Assembly (NCBI GenBank): GCA_017858135.1
Contig: JAFMBY010000017.1
Location: forward strand, 1 to 37,051
Source of the DNA: Porticoccaceae bacterium
GTDB lineage: Bacteria > Pseudomonadota > Gammaproteobacteria > Pseudomonadales > Porticoccaceae
Direction of reading: 5' to 3'
Length of the DNA: 37,051 bases
Shown: in pieces, positions 1-7,716 of the stretch
How the letters are laid out: the number at the start of each line of letters is the position of its first letter
Numbering within the stretch: the first letter of the stretch is position 1
The notes under the pieces: model-generated
What the model was told of the DNA's origin: nothing
The model's database searches: none
Seen by the model: the letters and a program-made list of their open reading frames with translations, nothing else
Made by a program: the position numbers and the translations under genes

Positions 1-15
1 AGTAAGAAGTAAGAA

Positions 16-47
16 GGTGAACCTCATTTGGGGTTCGCCTTTTTTTT
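16..47 (+). terminator. Rho-independent terminator for a gene left of the window
   Basis: GGTGAACC (16-23) can pair with GGTTCGCC (32-39), with one G-U pair, and is followed by eight T (40-47). The T-run lies on the + strand side, so it should end a rightward transcript whose gene lies outside the window. The stop codon of the leftward channel-like gene falls in the loop, so the two convergent genes share this end. Confidence 0.6.
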
Positions 48-527
48 CAACCGTTCAACATGACCGATCAGCGTGTCAACCGTCAATTTTAACAGATCCA
101 GCTCGTCGAGACTGAGTTCGTTCAACCGCTCTAAGTTGGTCTCAATGGTATCAATAATTTGTTTGTGCGGGCGCTGCAGAGGCCGCATAAAATAGCTGGT
201 GACGGTGGCAACTATTGCACCAAAAAACAGCACCGAACCGATAACAATCCATAGCCCCCCCAATAGCTGTGCAGCGCCAGAGAGGGGTTTGTCAGCAATG
301 CCAGCAGTGGAAAATGCCGCCACCCCCCAGTACAGCGCTTCAGTATAGGAGCCGATTGACGTCCCCTTGATATTCCGCTCTGCGACATAGACAGCGGTGG
401 AAAACAACAACCAAAGCACAACGAGCAGGAGAAGCATTCGGGTAAATGGTGTATGCCAATAAACGTCTCTGACAAAGCGCTTTAGGCGCGGCACCGTGAC
501 TTTCAAATGTTGCATTCGTCTAGTCAT
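24..527 (-). CDS. Two-TM ion-channel-like membrane protein with atypical filter
   Basis: Inner-membrane protein of 167 aa shaped like a bacterial two-helix K+ channel subunit (Ion_trans_2 type). It has a basic N-terminus, TM1 at about 31-48, a pore-helix-like stretch at 62-72, a filter position at 73-79, TM2 at about 89-113, and a charged, probably coiled-coil tail at 121-163. The filter reads STAGIAD where a K+ channel has T-x-G-(Y/F)-G-D, so the second glycine is replaced by alanine and selectivity is doubtful. I chose the ATG at 527 because it lies 4 nt after the stop of the upstream dehydrogenase gene; a start at 581 would overlap that gene by 50 nt. It probably forms an operon with the dehydrogenase. 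It could be a non-selective or non-conducting pore relative; the true ion is unknown. Confidence 0.7.
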   Translation of the reverse strand: MTRRMQHLKVTVPRLKRFVRDVYWHTPFTRMLLLLVVLWLLFSTAVYVAERNIKGTSIGSYTEALYWGVAAFSTAGIADKPLSGAAQLLGGLWIVIGSVLFFGAIVATVTSYFMRPLQRPHKQIIDTIETNLERLNELSLDELDLLKLTVDTLIGHVERLKKKANPK

Positions 528-531
528 CAGA

Positions 532-1332
532 TTACTCGATAGCAGGCTGCGCCGATGATCCAGCCAAAATACCGCCATCAATATTTAACTCGGCGCCAGT
601 CATAAAAGTGACTTCATCAGAGCCTAGCAGCACAGCAACTGCGGCGATCTCCTGAGCCTCACCAAATCGGCCCAAGGGAATCGCTGCGGTCATCGCCTTA
701 ATGCGCTCGTCTCGCGTTGATCCGACGCCCAACATCGGGTCCCAAATCGGCGTCATAATCGCCGCAGGGTGAATCGAGTTGCAGCGTATATTGAGACCTT
801 GACTGGCGCAGTAAAGAGCGACGGTTTTGGTGTGGTTGCGCACAGCCGCTTTCGATGACGCATAAGCGGCAGCATCTGGCACGCCCACTAATCCTGACCG
901 CGATGACATATTAATGATTGCACCGCATTTGTTTGGTCGCATCGCTCGAATAGCGTATTTACAGCCAAGGAAGACACCATCAAGATTAATACGGTGAACC
1001 CGGCGCCAACTTTTGAGGCAGGCCTGCTCAGGGTTTTGCTGCGTGCGGTTGGTTTCAAGGCCGGTGACACCGGCATTGTTCACCACAATATCCAGGGTGC
1101 GCTTATGCTGTGCAATTTTTGCTATCAGCTGCTGCCAGTGTGATTCCTTCGACACGTCAAGAACATCAAAAAGAGCCATGTCGCCCAGAATATCCGCCAC
1201 TGCCTGACCGGAACTATTGATATCGGTTACATACACGAAGGCCCCTTCGCGCACAAAGGCGTGAGCTATCGCCTCGCCAATACCGCTGGCAGCACCAGTG
1301 ATCAGAGCGGTTTTCCCTTTTAAGCGTTGCAT
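532..1332 (-). CDS. SDR-family NAD(P)-dependent oxidoreductase
   Basis: Classical short-chain dehydrogenase/reductase of 266 aa, the usual length. The Rossmann glycine motif TGAASGIG is at 12-19. An Asp at 37, after beta-2, suggests NAD(H) over NADP(H). The structural NNAG is at 85-88, and the catalytic triad is complete: Ser144, Tyr157, Lys161 (YASSK). The C-terminus ends with the typical MTGAELNIDGG cofactor/substrate region. The family oxidises alcohols or reduces ketones on steroids, sugars or cyclic alcohols; the substrate cannot be read from the sequence. The ATG at 1332 has an AAGGAA ribosome site about 6-8 nt upstream. The gene runs directly into the channel-like gene (4 nt gap), suggesting co-transcription. 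The 175 nt upstream of it shows no recognisable operator. Confidence 0.9.
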   Translation of the reverse strand: MQRLKGKTALITGAASGIGEAIAHAFVREGAFVYVTDINSSGQAVADILGDMALFDVLDVSKESHWQQLIAKIAQHKRTLDIVVNNAGVTGLETNRTQQNPEQACLKSWRRVHRINLDGVFLGCKYAIRAMRPNKCGAIINMSSRSGLVGVPDAAAYASSKAAVRNHTKTVALYCASQGLNIRCNSIHPAAIMTPIWDPMLGVGSTRDERIKAMTAAIPLGRFGEAQEIAAVAVLLGSDEVTFMTGAELNIDGGILAGSSAQPAIE

Positions 1333-1507
1333 AAAAGATTCCTTTTGTCCTAGTTATTCAGCCAATCGATGCGATTGTGAACCATAAATTTTATCCATTT
1401 CATGCGCTGGATTATTTTTTTCTTGATTAAATTAGTGGTGCAGACATACGCGTGTCGCAGCGCTAAAATGCTATGCAGACTTTTTTTAACCGACTCGAGC
1501 CACGTCT

Positions 1508-2053
1508 ATGATGAACAGCAAAAGCAATCAAAAATTATGGTCTAACATTTCGCTAATGAATTTTATGAAGAGCCCCGTTTTGAGCAGCGCCAAGATGGTT
1601 TGCATAACCGGCCTGCTGCTTTCGGGTAACGTCTTTAGCGCCTGTGATTTTGATACCGATGACGCCGACTCACCTAATTTTATGGACAGGATTATTGACT
1701 GTGAAGAGCAGTCAAAAGCGCTGGACAATTCCTCACAGCCAGCACAATCGGCAACCACAATACTCTACGGAGATGGCTCCGTTGACCCACTGTCAGGCAT
1801 GGCGGAACGACCCGTTGTGGCGCCGGGTTCAATGAACCACAGTCCGGGTAAGTCTTTTGTCAGCCGACAGCGTTATTCGCTGCGCGCCGATGCTAAGTTC
1901 GAGGAATCAGTCACCATCGCCATCCAGCGCCTGCATATTGAGATGGCTCACTACTGTGCTAAAGGCTGGTTGGTTGAGAGTCAATGGACTGAACCTGATG
2001 GGCGACGGGAAGGCGATTTTTATCTGCACTACCAGTTTCGCTGCGCGGACTAG
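1508..2053 (+). CDS. Secreted small protein of unknown function
   Basis: Protein of up to 181 aa that I do not recognise. A hydrophobic segment at about 28-44 ends in FSA-C46, which looks like a Sec signal peptide cleaved before Cys46. With Phe at -3 it is a poor lipobox, so a type I signal is slightly favoured. The mature part has four cysteines (46, 65, 150, 179), enough for two disulfides, an acidic start (DFDTDDADS), a low-complexity middle and a compact C-terminal half with aromatic residues. The start is uncertain: ATG codons at 1508, 1511, 1556 and 1565 are all possible, none has a strong ribosome site, and the start at 1565 would give the most typical signal peptide. It converges on phoR. 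A periplasmic or surface location is inferred. Confidence 0.6.
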   Translation: MMNSKSNQKLWSNISLMNFMKSPVLSSAKMVCITGLLLSGNVFSACDFDTDDADSPNFMDRIIDCEEQSKALDNSSQPAQSATTILYGDGSVDPLSGMAERPVVAPGSMNHSPGKSFVSRQRYSLRADAKFEESVTIAIQRLHIEMAHYCAKGWLVESQWTEPDGRREGDFYLHYQFRCAD

Positions 2054-2111
2054 GGCTTTTTATTCGGCGCGCTTGAGCTGAACTATTGGGCAATCATACG
2101 TTAAGTGTTCT

Positions 2112-3392
2112 TTAGTCGCCGAGGGCAATGGGAAAACGGCAGACAAACTCGGCGCCCTGCCCCAATCGGCTATTAATCGTTAATTGTCCACCGCAACGAC
2201 TCAACGCATGTTTGACAATGGCCAAGCCCAATCCCGTGCCGCCGGTATCTGAATTGCGACTGCTATCTCCGCGATAAAAGCGCTCAGTGAGGCGCGGAAT
2301 TTCCGCCGCATCTATACCGATGCCACTATCCTTAACCGAGACATTAATAAAGCTGGTATAGCGGGTTACTTTTACTCTGATATCGGTGCCATCAGGATTG
2401 TGACGAACCGCATTAAAGACAATATTGCCGAGTACGCTGCGAAGATCATTAGCGTCAGCCTTTACTTGGCAGTCTTCTTCACAGTCCAGCGAGATACTGT
2501 GTTTGCCATCACTGAGCAGTTCCGCCTCGGCGACAATTGCATGCAACACCTCATGCAGGTTGACGTTCTCAAGCACAGGCGCTTGATTGTCCGACTCCAG
2601 CCGCGAGATAAGAATAAGATCATTGGCTAGCGCTTCCATTCGGGACACCTGACTCGACATTTGCGTAAAGGCTTTGTCAAACACGGCACTGTTGCCAGGG
2701 ACACTTTGCAGGGTCTCAATGTAGCCTCTCATCACTGTCAACGGTGTGCGTAATTCATGCGAGACATTGCCGACAAATTCTTTGCGCAACTGTTCCAGAT
2801 TATTGATCCGTGTCACATCCGTAATCACCAGTACGATTTCATCCTCGCCAAAATAGGAGGCCGAAAATTGCAGGATGCGTTCTGCGTTATTGATCGAAGA
2901 GAGTTTTATTGAGCCGTCGAATTGCTTCTGGGTGATATAGCTGACAAATACCGGGCCGCGTATAAGATTGATAATAGCCGTGCCGCGGTCGGAGGAGCGA
3001 AGACCGAGAAGGTCTGCCGCAGAACTGTTCCACCAATCTATTGTCAGATCGCTGCGCAGCACCAGGATACCCTCTTCAAGTGCCTCGGTCAGTCTCGTTA
3101 CGCGCTTGATCGTTCGCCGCATTCGCTCTTGAGTTCGGCGATGGCGGCGGCGCTGACGATTGAGGGTGTCGCTTATTTCTCCCCAAACACCATCGGTGTC
3201 TGGAGGAATGCCACGCATGCCTTTGTCAATCCAGCTGAAGAGTAGAGAGATAACGCGAAAAGTCCAGAGCATATAGGCAACCAGACCAAACAGCATAAGC
3301 TCAAAGGGAGCGCCAAGACTGAGACCAAAAAGCACACAGAACAGGCTTATCAGCACAACACGCCAGATCTCTGTGTTCATTCCCGGTCGCAA
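2112..3392 (-). CDS. phoR: Phosphate-regulon sensor histidine kinase PhoR
   Basis: Membrane histidine kinase that phosphorylates PhoB when phosphate is scarce. Two hydrophobic segments lie at about 11-27 and 31-50 with almost no periplasmic loop, as in PhoR. A basic linker (about 80-100) leads to a PAS domain (about 100-195), the HisKA helix with phospho-acceptor His212 in VSHELRTPL, and a HATPase_c domain with N-box (FNAVRHN), DSGIGI and GTGLGLAIVKHAL. Length is normal (E. coli PhoR 431 aa). The start is either TTG at 3392, which has AAGGA about 10 nt upstream, or ATG at 3380, which has a weaker site. The gene follows phoB by about 30 nt on the same strand, so the pair is an operon. The pst/phoU genes often found after phoR are absent here. 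Confidence 0.93.
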   Translation of the reverse strand: MRPGMNTEIWRVVLISLFCVLFGLSLGAPFELMLFGLVAYMLWTFRVISLLFSWIDKGMRGIPPDTDGVWGEISDTLNRQRRRHRRTQERMRRTIKRVTRLTEALEEGILVLRSDLTIDWWNSSAADLLGLRSSDRGTAIINLIRGPVFVSYITQKQFDGSIKLSSINNAERILQFSASYFGEDEIVLVITDVTRINNLEQLRKEFVGNVSHELRTPLTVMRGYIETLQSVPGNSAVFDKAFTQMSSQVSRMEALANDLILISRLESDNQAPVLENVNLHEVLHAIVAEAELLSDGKHSISLDCEEDCQVKADANDLRSVLGNIVFNAVRHNPDGTDIRVKVTRYTSFINVSVKDSGIGIDAAEIPRLTERFYRGDSSRNSDTGGTGLGLAIVKHALSRCGGQLTINSRLGQGAEFVCRFPIALGD

Positions 3393-3422
3393 TGAATCTA
3401 TATCCTTCTTTAGTCACTTATT

Positions 3423-4124
3423 CTAATCATGCTGCAATTGGGATGAGAATCGATACCCAGCGCCGCGAACAGTCTGCACATAGTTCTCGTGACCTGCAAC
3501 CGAAATCGCCTTGCGCAAGCGACGAATATGCACGTCCACCGTCCGCTCATCTAGATAGACATTGCCGCCCCAAACATAGTCCAGAATTTGCCCGCGAGAA
3601 TAGACGCGCTCTTGATGAGTGAGAAAAAATTGCAACAAGCGGTATTCAGTAGGGCCAAGAGTAATCGGTTGTCCGGCAATACTGACACGGTGACCAATCG
3701 GGTCAAAAATAAGCTCGCCAATCACTATCGGCTCCTGCAGATCTTCGCGCCCGATACGTCGCAATACCGCCTTCACGCGAGAAATTAACTCGCGCGGCGA
3801 AAACGGCTTGGCAAGGTAATCATCTGCACCGGCATCCAGACCGGCAATTTTGTAGTCTTCATCGGCTTTAGCTGTGAGCATGATAATGGGCAGCTTCGCC
3901 GTTAGCTCGTCACGCTTAAGGCGCCGCAAAAGCTCTAACCCAGTGGTTCCCGGCATCATCCAGTCTAGCAGGACAAGATCTGGCTGAGAGTCGACTATTG
4001 TCCCATGCGCCTGTTGAGCATTTTCAGCTTGTAGAACATTAAAGTCTGCGGCTTCCAAGGCTATACACAGCATATCTCGAATCGCCACCTCGTCATCGAC
4101 TATTAGAATCGTATGCTTGGGCAT
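3423..4124 (-). CDS. phoB: Phosphate-regulon response regulator PhoB
   Basis: OmpR/PhoB-type response regulator of 233 aa. The receiver domain (about 4-120) has the acidic pair in ILIVDDE, the phospho-acceptor Asp in LVLLDWMMPG, a Thr/Ser switch in IIMLTAKA and Lys in YLAKPFSPREL. The C-terminal winged helix (about 135-230) carries the typical TEYRLL, RTVDVHIRRLRKA and VRTVRGAGYRF-like elements (here VQTVRGAGYRF). An open frame continues upstream to an ATG at 4178, but ATG 4124 (MPKHTILIV) matches the family N-terminus, and the Pho box and -10 element lie at 4161-4194, so translation from 4178 would start inside the promoter. ATG 4148 is the other option. It heads the phoB-phoR operon and is probably activated by its own product. 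Confidence 0.95.
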   Translation of the reverse strand: MPKHTILIVDDEVAIRDMLCIALEAADFNVLQAENAQQAHGTIVDSQPDLVLLDWMMPGTTGLELLRRLKRDELTAKLPIIMLTAKADEDYKIAGLDAGADDYLAKPFSPRELISRVKAVLRRIGREDLQEPIVIGELIFDPIGHRVSIAGQPITLGPTEYRLLQFFLTHQERVYSRGQILDYVWGGNVYLDERTVDVHIRRLRKAISVAGHENYVQTVRGAGYRFSSQLQHD

Positions 4125-4160
4125 TATGGTTGCAACCTTATCGTTCATTTTGAACATCCC

Positions 4161-4194
4161 ATTTAATGGTCCCAACATGACATAAATATGACAG
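4161..4194 (-). promoter_or_regulatory. Pho box and -10 element of the phoBR promoter
   Basis: On the minus strand CTGTCAT-ATTT-ATGTCAT (4194-4177) matches the PhoB box, two 7-bp direct repeats of CTGTCAT separated by 4 A/T bases, with one mismatch in the second repeat. Ten bases further on is TTAAAT (4166-4161), where the -10 of Pho promoters sits, with the Pho box taking the place of a -35. Predicted transcription start is near 4154, giving a leader of about 30 nt to ATG 4124. Box and spacing are read directly; PhoB binding is inferred. Confidence 0.8.
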
Positions 4195-4314
4195 CGATAA
4201 AGTGTATGCCGATCTTTCGGATTTACAACCCAGATTTCTGCGCCGCCCCCGGGAGTCGATATTTAAAATTCGTTCACGCATAATGTCGGCTTTTTAAGCG
4301 ACTAGGATCCGAAC

Positions 4315-4800
4315 ATGACCATTACAGAAAACAGCGCCGTAAGCTTTCACTACACATTAACCGACGAGCAGGGACAGGAAATTGATAGCTCCGCGGGACA
4401 GGACCCGCTGGCCTATCTGCACGGTGCCGGGAATATTATTCCAGGTCTGGAAAAAGCCCTGGAAGGAAAGTCCGTTGGTGACCAGCTCAATGTGGAGGTA
4501 TCTGCCGAGGAAGGTTATGGGCCCGTTCAACACGAACTTATCCAGGACGTGCCACGCAGTTCTTTTCAAGGCGTAGAAAGCATAGAAGTGGGCATGCAAT
4601 TTGAAGCGCAGACTGGCCAGGGCGGTTCTGTTCCAGTAACCGTCACAGCCGTTACTGACGAGACTGTCACGGTCGATGGCAACCACCCGCTGGCAGGCAA
4701 GAACCTCAATTTCGATGTCACCATTGCAGATGTCCGCGAAGCATCGGCAGAAGAACTTGAGCATGGCCATATTCACGGCCCAGGCGGGCATAATCACTAA
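4315..4800 (+). CDS. slyD: SlyD-like FKBP-type peptidyl-prolyl isomerase
   Basis: Cytoplasmic FKBP-type prolyl isomerase and chaperone of 161 aa. The FKBP fold is split by an insert-in-flap domain, as in SlyD: FKBP part I (about 8-70, with DSSAGQDPLAYLHGAGNIIPGLEKALEG and EEGYG), the IF/chaperone domain (about 71-125), then a return to FKBP (about 126-145). The tail from about 148 is rich in His and Gly (GHIHGPGGHNH), a short version of SlyD's nickel-binding tail (E. coli SlyD is 196 aa). AGGA lies 8 nt before ATG 4315. It is divergent from phoB and shares the 190-bp upstream region. A role in protein folding and possibly Ni delivery is family knowledge; no hydrogenase or urease gene is nearby. 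Confidence 0.9.
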   Translation: MTITENSAVSFHYTLTDEQGQEIDSSAGQDPLAYLHGAGNIIPGLEKALEGKSVGDQLNVEVSAEEGYGPVQHELIQDVPRSSFQGVESIEVGMQFEAQTGQGGSVPVTVTAVTDETVTVDGNHPLAGKNLNFDVTIADVREASAEELEHGHIHGPGGHNH

Positions 4801-4837
4801 TATCTTTTGCCGACGCACTGCCGGCACCAAGAATCCT

Positions 4838-4863
4838 AAAAAAAAGGCCACCAAATGGTGGCC
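4838..4863 (-). terminator. Rho-independent terminator, leftward
   Basis: GGCCACC (4846-4852), loop AAAT, GGTGGCC (4857-4863) form a perfect 7-bp stem. On the minus strand it is followed directly by eight T (complement of 4845-4838). It ends the leftward transcript of the small membrane protein at 4939-5106. On the + strand there is no T-run, so it may serve the SlyD-like gene only weakly. Confidence 0.8.
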
Positions 4864-4938
4864 TGAAATGGGAGGAGAAGGTAGAAATAAATTAAACTAA
4901 ACTGCATTGTTGGCTTAACAAACTTGGGGTCCAACTAG

Positions 4939-5106
4939 TCAATCAAACATAGGTGAAATTTCGCTTATGGCAACACAGCCTGCTAAACCACAACCAATGC
5001 CCGTGCTAATCCAAAAATCCGCGCCATAAGCAAATATACCAAGTGAGATGCCGAGCAGAGCGCCACAGGCAATCATTAACAAGCTGACAAAACTGTAACC
5101 ATTCAT
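4939..5106 (-). CDS. Small two-helix membrane protein, unknown function
   Basis: 55-aa protein, almost entirely hydrophobic, that I do not recognise. It has two predicted membrane helices (about 4-26 and 29-47) rich in Gly, Ala and Cys, with small-residue spacing (GALLGISLG; GIGCGLAGC) suited to tight helix packing, and a short acidic C-terminus (SEISPMFD). The frame is open further upstream to 5163, but ATG 5106 has an excellent GAGGAA site 6-7 nt before it, which decides the start. The gene has its own strong terminator at 4838-4863, so it is probably a real monocistronic gene. It lies between slyD and the arsenate genes, on the opposite strand to both. Confidence 0.65.
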   Translation of the reverse strand: MNGYSFVSLLMIACGALLGISLGIFAYGADFWISTGIGCGLAGCVAISEISPMFD

Positions 5107-5358
5107 TAATAATTCCTCTTTACTATTGAATCCGTTCAAAACAACTCTGACGACGCTGGACACTGCAGGCCGCCAGGAAGTTCATTTAAAGCATTTTTAT
5201 GTTTGATTACTCACGAACTGTTGGCAATTCCACTGTTGCCCTGTTCACAATTGATAAGCTGATGCAAAATACTGTGCGCTGAGTCGTTAGAGCACTGACG
5301 ATTTCAGCCGTCTTACTCGCCTTTACCCACAATTGACTAACGAGAGATAACAGACCTT

Positions 5359-6369
5359 ATGACGATCAAAATAGGGATCAATGGATTTGGCCGCATTGGC
5401 CGCTTGGCACTGCGCGCAGCTTGGCACTGGGATGATTATGACATTGTGCAGATCAATGAGATTGCCGGAGATGCCAAGGCCGCAGCACACCTTCTCAAGT
5501 ACGACTCGGTGCACGGGACCTGGAATGAGGAGATAACGGGCAAATCTGAGGGTGAGGCGGCAATCACTATAGGTGGGCAGTCTGTGCGTTACACCCAGTC
5601 CAGCAGCATTGAAGCAACAGACTGGTCAGCAGTGGATATGGTGATCGAATGCACCGGCAAGTTTAAATCGCAGCAGTTGCTAGCACCCTATTTCACTCAG
5701 GGCGTGAAAAAAGTCATCGTCTCTGCGCCGGTAAAAGACGGTACGCTGAATATTGTAATGGGCGTTAACGACAATAAATACGATGATCAGGCCATCGTCA
5801 CTGCAGCATCCTGCACCACTAATTGCCTTGCGCCAGTGGTCGACGTGTTACAAAAAACCTTTGGCATCGAACATGGCGCGATTACCACTATTCACGACAT
5901 TACCAACACTCAAAGTATTCTCGATGAATACCATAGTGACCTGCGTCGCTCACGCGCAAGCGGAATGTCGCTGATACCGACGAGCACCGGTTCAGCCACT
6001 GCCATTACAGAAATATTCCCCGAACTCAAAGGCCGTATCAATGGGCTTGCCGTGCGAGTGCCATTGGCCAATGCGTCCTTAACTGACTGTGTTTTTGAGC
6101 TGAGCCGGGATGTCAGCGTCGAAGAGGTCAACGGCGCATTGCGCAGCGCGGCAGCAGGTCGCTTGAAAGGCGTCCTTGGATTTAGCGATATGCCGCTGGT
6201 TTCGGTGGACTATACCAATGACAGGCGCTCCGGAATTGTCGATGGCTTGTCGACAATGGTGATCAATAAAACGCAGGTAAAAGTCCTTATCTGGTATGAC
6301 AATGAGGTTGGTTACGTTAATCGTATGATGGAGCTGGCAGCCAAAGTCGCCGCCTCAATTGAGCGCTAG
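5359..6369 (+). CDS. ArsJ-associated glyceraldehyde-3-phosphate dehydrogenase
   Basis: GAPDH-family enzyme of 336 aa. The NAD fold starts with [14 protein letters not shown] (7-20). The active site is intact: Cys152 in [11 protein letters not shown] and His179. The C-terminal part ends with [12 protein letters not shown]. The next gene, 43 nt downstream, encodes ArsJ. In that known pair the dehydrogenase uses arsenate in place of phosphate to make 1-arseno-3-phosphoglycerate, which ArsJ exports. The residues around position 33 ([23 protein letters not shown]) fit this specialised branch as I remember it better than the housekeeping enzyme. No arsR, arsC or arsB is visible nearby. A housekeeping glycolytic role cannot be excluded without a genome-wide gap count. 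The ribosome site is weak (GAGAG, about 13 nt upstream). Confidence 0.85.
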   Translation: MTIKIGINGFGRIGRLALRAAWHWDDYDIVQINEIAGDAKAAAHLLKYDSVHGTWNEEITGKSEGEAAITIGGQSVRYTQSSSIEATDWSAVDMVIECTGKFKSQQLLAPYFTQGVKKVIVSAPVKDGTLNIVMGVNDNKYDDQAIVTAASCTTNCLAPVVDVLQKTFGIEHGAITTIHDITNTQSILDEYHSDLRRSRASGMSLIPTSTGSATAITEIFPELKGRINGLAVRVPLANASLTDCVFELSRDVSVEEVNGALRSAAAGRLKGVLGFSDMPLVSVDYTNDRRSGIVDGLSTMVINKTQVKVLIWYDNEVGYVNRMMELAAKVAASIER

Positions 6370-6412
6370 AATGAAAACCCAAAACCAACGATAAAGAATC
6401 AACTAATCAGCA

Positions 6413-7642
6413 ATGAATTTCGACGTTAAAGCGCCTGTCGCCCAATACAGTCTGGTTACCCTGAGTTACTGGGTATTTACTCTCAGTGACGGTGCACTGC
6501 GCATGCTGGTGGTGCTGTTTTTTCATCAGCTCGGCTATAGCCCTATTGAGATAGCCGGCTTATTTTTACTTTACGAGTTTTTCGGCGTGGTAACCAATTT
6601 TTACGCTGGCTGGTTAGCCACAGCGATCGGTTTAACCGTCACTATGCAAATGGGTCTAGTCCTGCAAATTGTCGCTCTGGGGATGTTAATGGTGGATAAC
6701 TCTATGTTATCTGTCGTCTATGTGATGGTTGCGCAGGCACTCTCTGGTATTGCCAAAGATCTGAACAAGATGGGTGCCAAGGCGAGCATTAAATCACTGG
6801 TGCCCGCAGATGCGCAGAATCGACTCTATCGCTGGGTAGCACTACTGACCGGGTCAAAAAATGCCTTAAAAGGGTTGGGCTTTTTCCTTGGTGCCTGGCT
6901 ATTGGCCGCGGTGGGCTTTCAAACTGCGGTCGGCATGATGGCCGCGGTTTTGGTCGCAGTGTTAGTGCTTGGTCTCTTTTTACTGGAGCGCACGACGGGC
7001 ATCTCTAAAAAGCCTCAGCGTTTCAAACACCTGTTTTCCAAGAGCAACGCGGTCAATCGACTGAGTGCAGCGCGCTTTTTTCTGTTTGGTTCTCGCGATA
7101 TCTGGTTTGTTGTCGCACTGCCGGTCTTTTTGCAGAGCCAACTTGAGTGGAGCTATTTGCAAGTCGGCAGCCTGATGGCAATCTGGGTAATTGCTTACGG
7201 TATTGTGCAGGCAGCGGCGCCCAAAATCACCGCAATAGGAAAGACCGCGAGCGATAGTAACGTTTCACAGCCGTCGGGGAAAACAGCTTTTAATTGGGTA
7301 ATAGTGCTCTGTCTTGTGCCTGCTGTAATTGCTGGTGGCCTCTATGCAGCCGGGAGTAGCACCAGCTTGATCACAACGGGCCTGGTGCTTGGGCTATTGG
7401 TATTCGGTGCCCTATTTGCCATTAACTCGTCTATCCATTCCTATTTGATTGTTGCTTATGCACGGGAAGATGGCACGTCGCTAGATGTGGGTTTTTATTA
7501 TATGTGCAATGCCGCGGGCAGATTGGTTGGCACGCTCTTGTCCGGGCTCGTCTACCAACAATCCGGCTTGGCGGCCTGCCTGCTGATCTCGTCTGTGATG
7601 CTTATTGCCAGCGCAGTCATCTCGCGAAAACTGCCCGCCTGA
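6413..7642 (+). CDS. arsJ: Organoarsenical efflux MFS transporter ArsJ
   Basis: Inner-membrane MFS permease of 409 aa with about 11-12 hydrophobic segments and a basic central loop (about 195-215, RTTGISKKPQRFKHLFSKSN). The N-terminal region (YSLVTLSYWVFTLSDGALRMLVVLFF) and the cytoplasmic motif GIAKDLNKMGAKASIK are characteristic of ArsJ. ArsJ exports 1-arseno-3-phosphoglycerate made by the adjacent GAPDH; the product then breaks down outside to arsenate, giving a net arsenate efflux. The two genes are 43 nt apart on the same strand with no terminator between them, so they are almost certainly an operon. No arsenate-responsive regulator is visible beside them. The assignment rests on sequence pattern plus the pairing. 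Confidence 0.88.
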   Translation: MNFDVKAPVAQYSLVTLSYWVFTLSDGALRMLVVLFFHQLGYSPIEIAGLFLLYEFFGVVTNFYAGWLATAIGLTVTMQMGLVLQIVALGMLMVDNSMLSVVYVMVAQALSGIAKDLNKMGAKASIKSLVPADAQNRLYRWVALLTGSKNALKGLGFFLGAWLLAAVGFQTAVGMMAAVLVAVLVLGLFLLERTTGISKKPQRFKHLFSKSNAVNRLSAARFFLFGSRDIWFVVALPVFLQSQLEWSYLQVGSLMAIWVIAYGIVQAAAPKITAIGKTASDSNVSQPSGKTAFNWVIVLCLVPAVIAGGLYAAGSSTSLITTGLVLGLLVFGALFAINSSIHSYLIVAYAREDGTSLDVGFYYMCNAAGRLVGTLLSGLVYQQSGLAACLLISSVMLIASAVISRKLPA

Positions 7643-7716
7643 GCCAAGCACAGACTTTTACTGCTGATCCATGTCTGCTAGGGTGAGCGTTTTTTAAATG
7701 ACCAAAAGAATTTGCT

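Noticed and set aside
2922-3245. 107-codon open frame antisense to phoR
   Set aside because: Lies wholly within phoR and has no ribosome site or known pattern.
4357-4854. 165-codon open frame antisense to the SlyD-like gene
   Set aside because: No ribosome site, no recognisable protein, and it mirrors a clear gene on the other strand.
5233-5248. CTGTTGCC-CTGTTCAC direct repeat before the arsenate pair as a Pho box
   Set aside because: The repeat period is 8 bp, not 11, the spacer is not A/T-rich, and both halves deviate from CTGTCAT.
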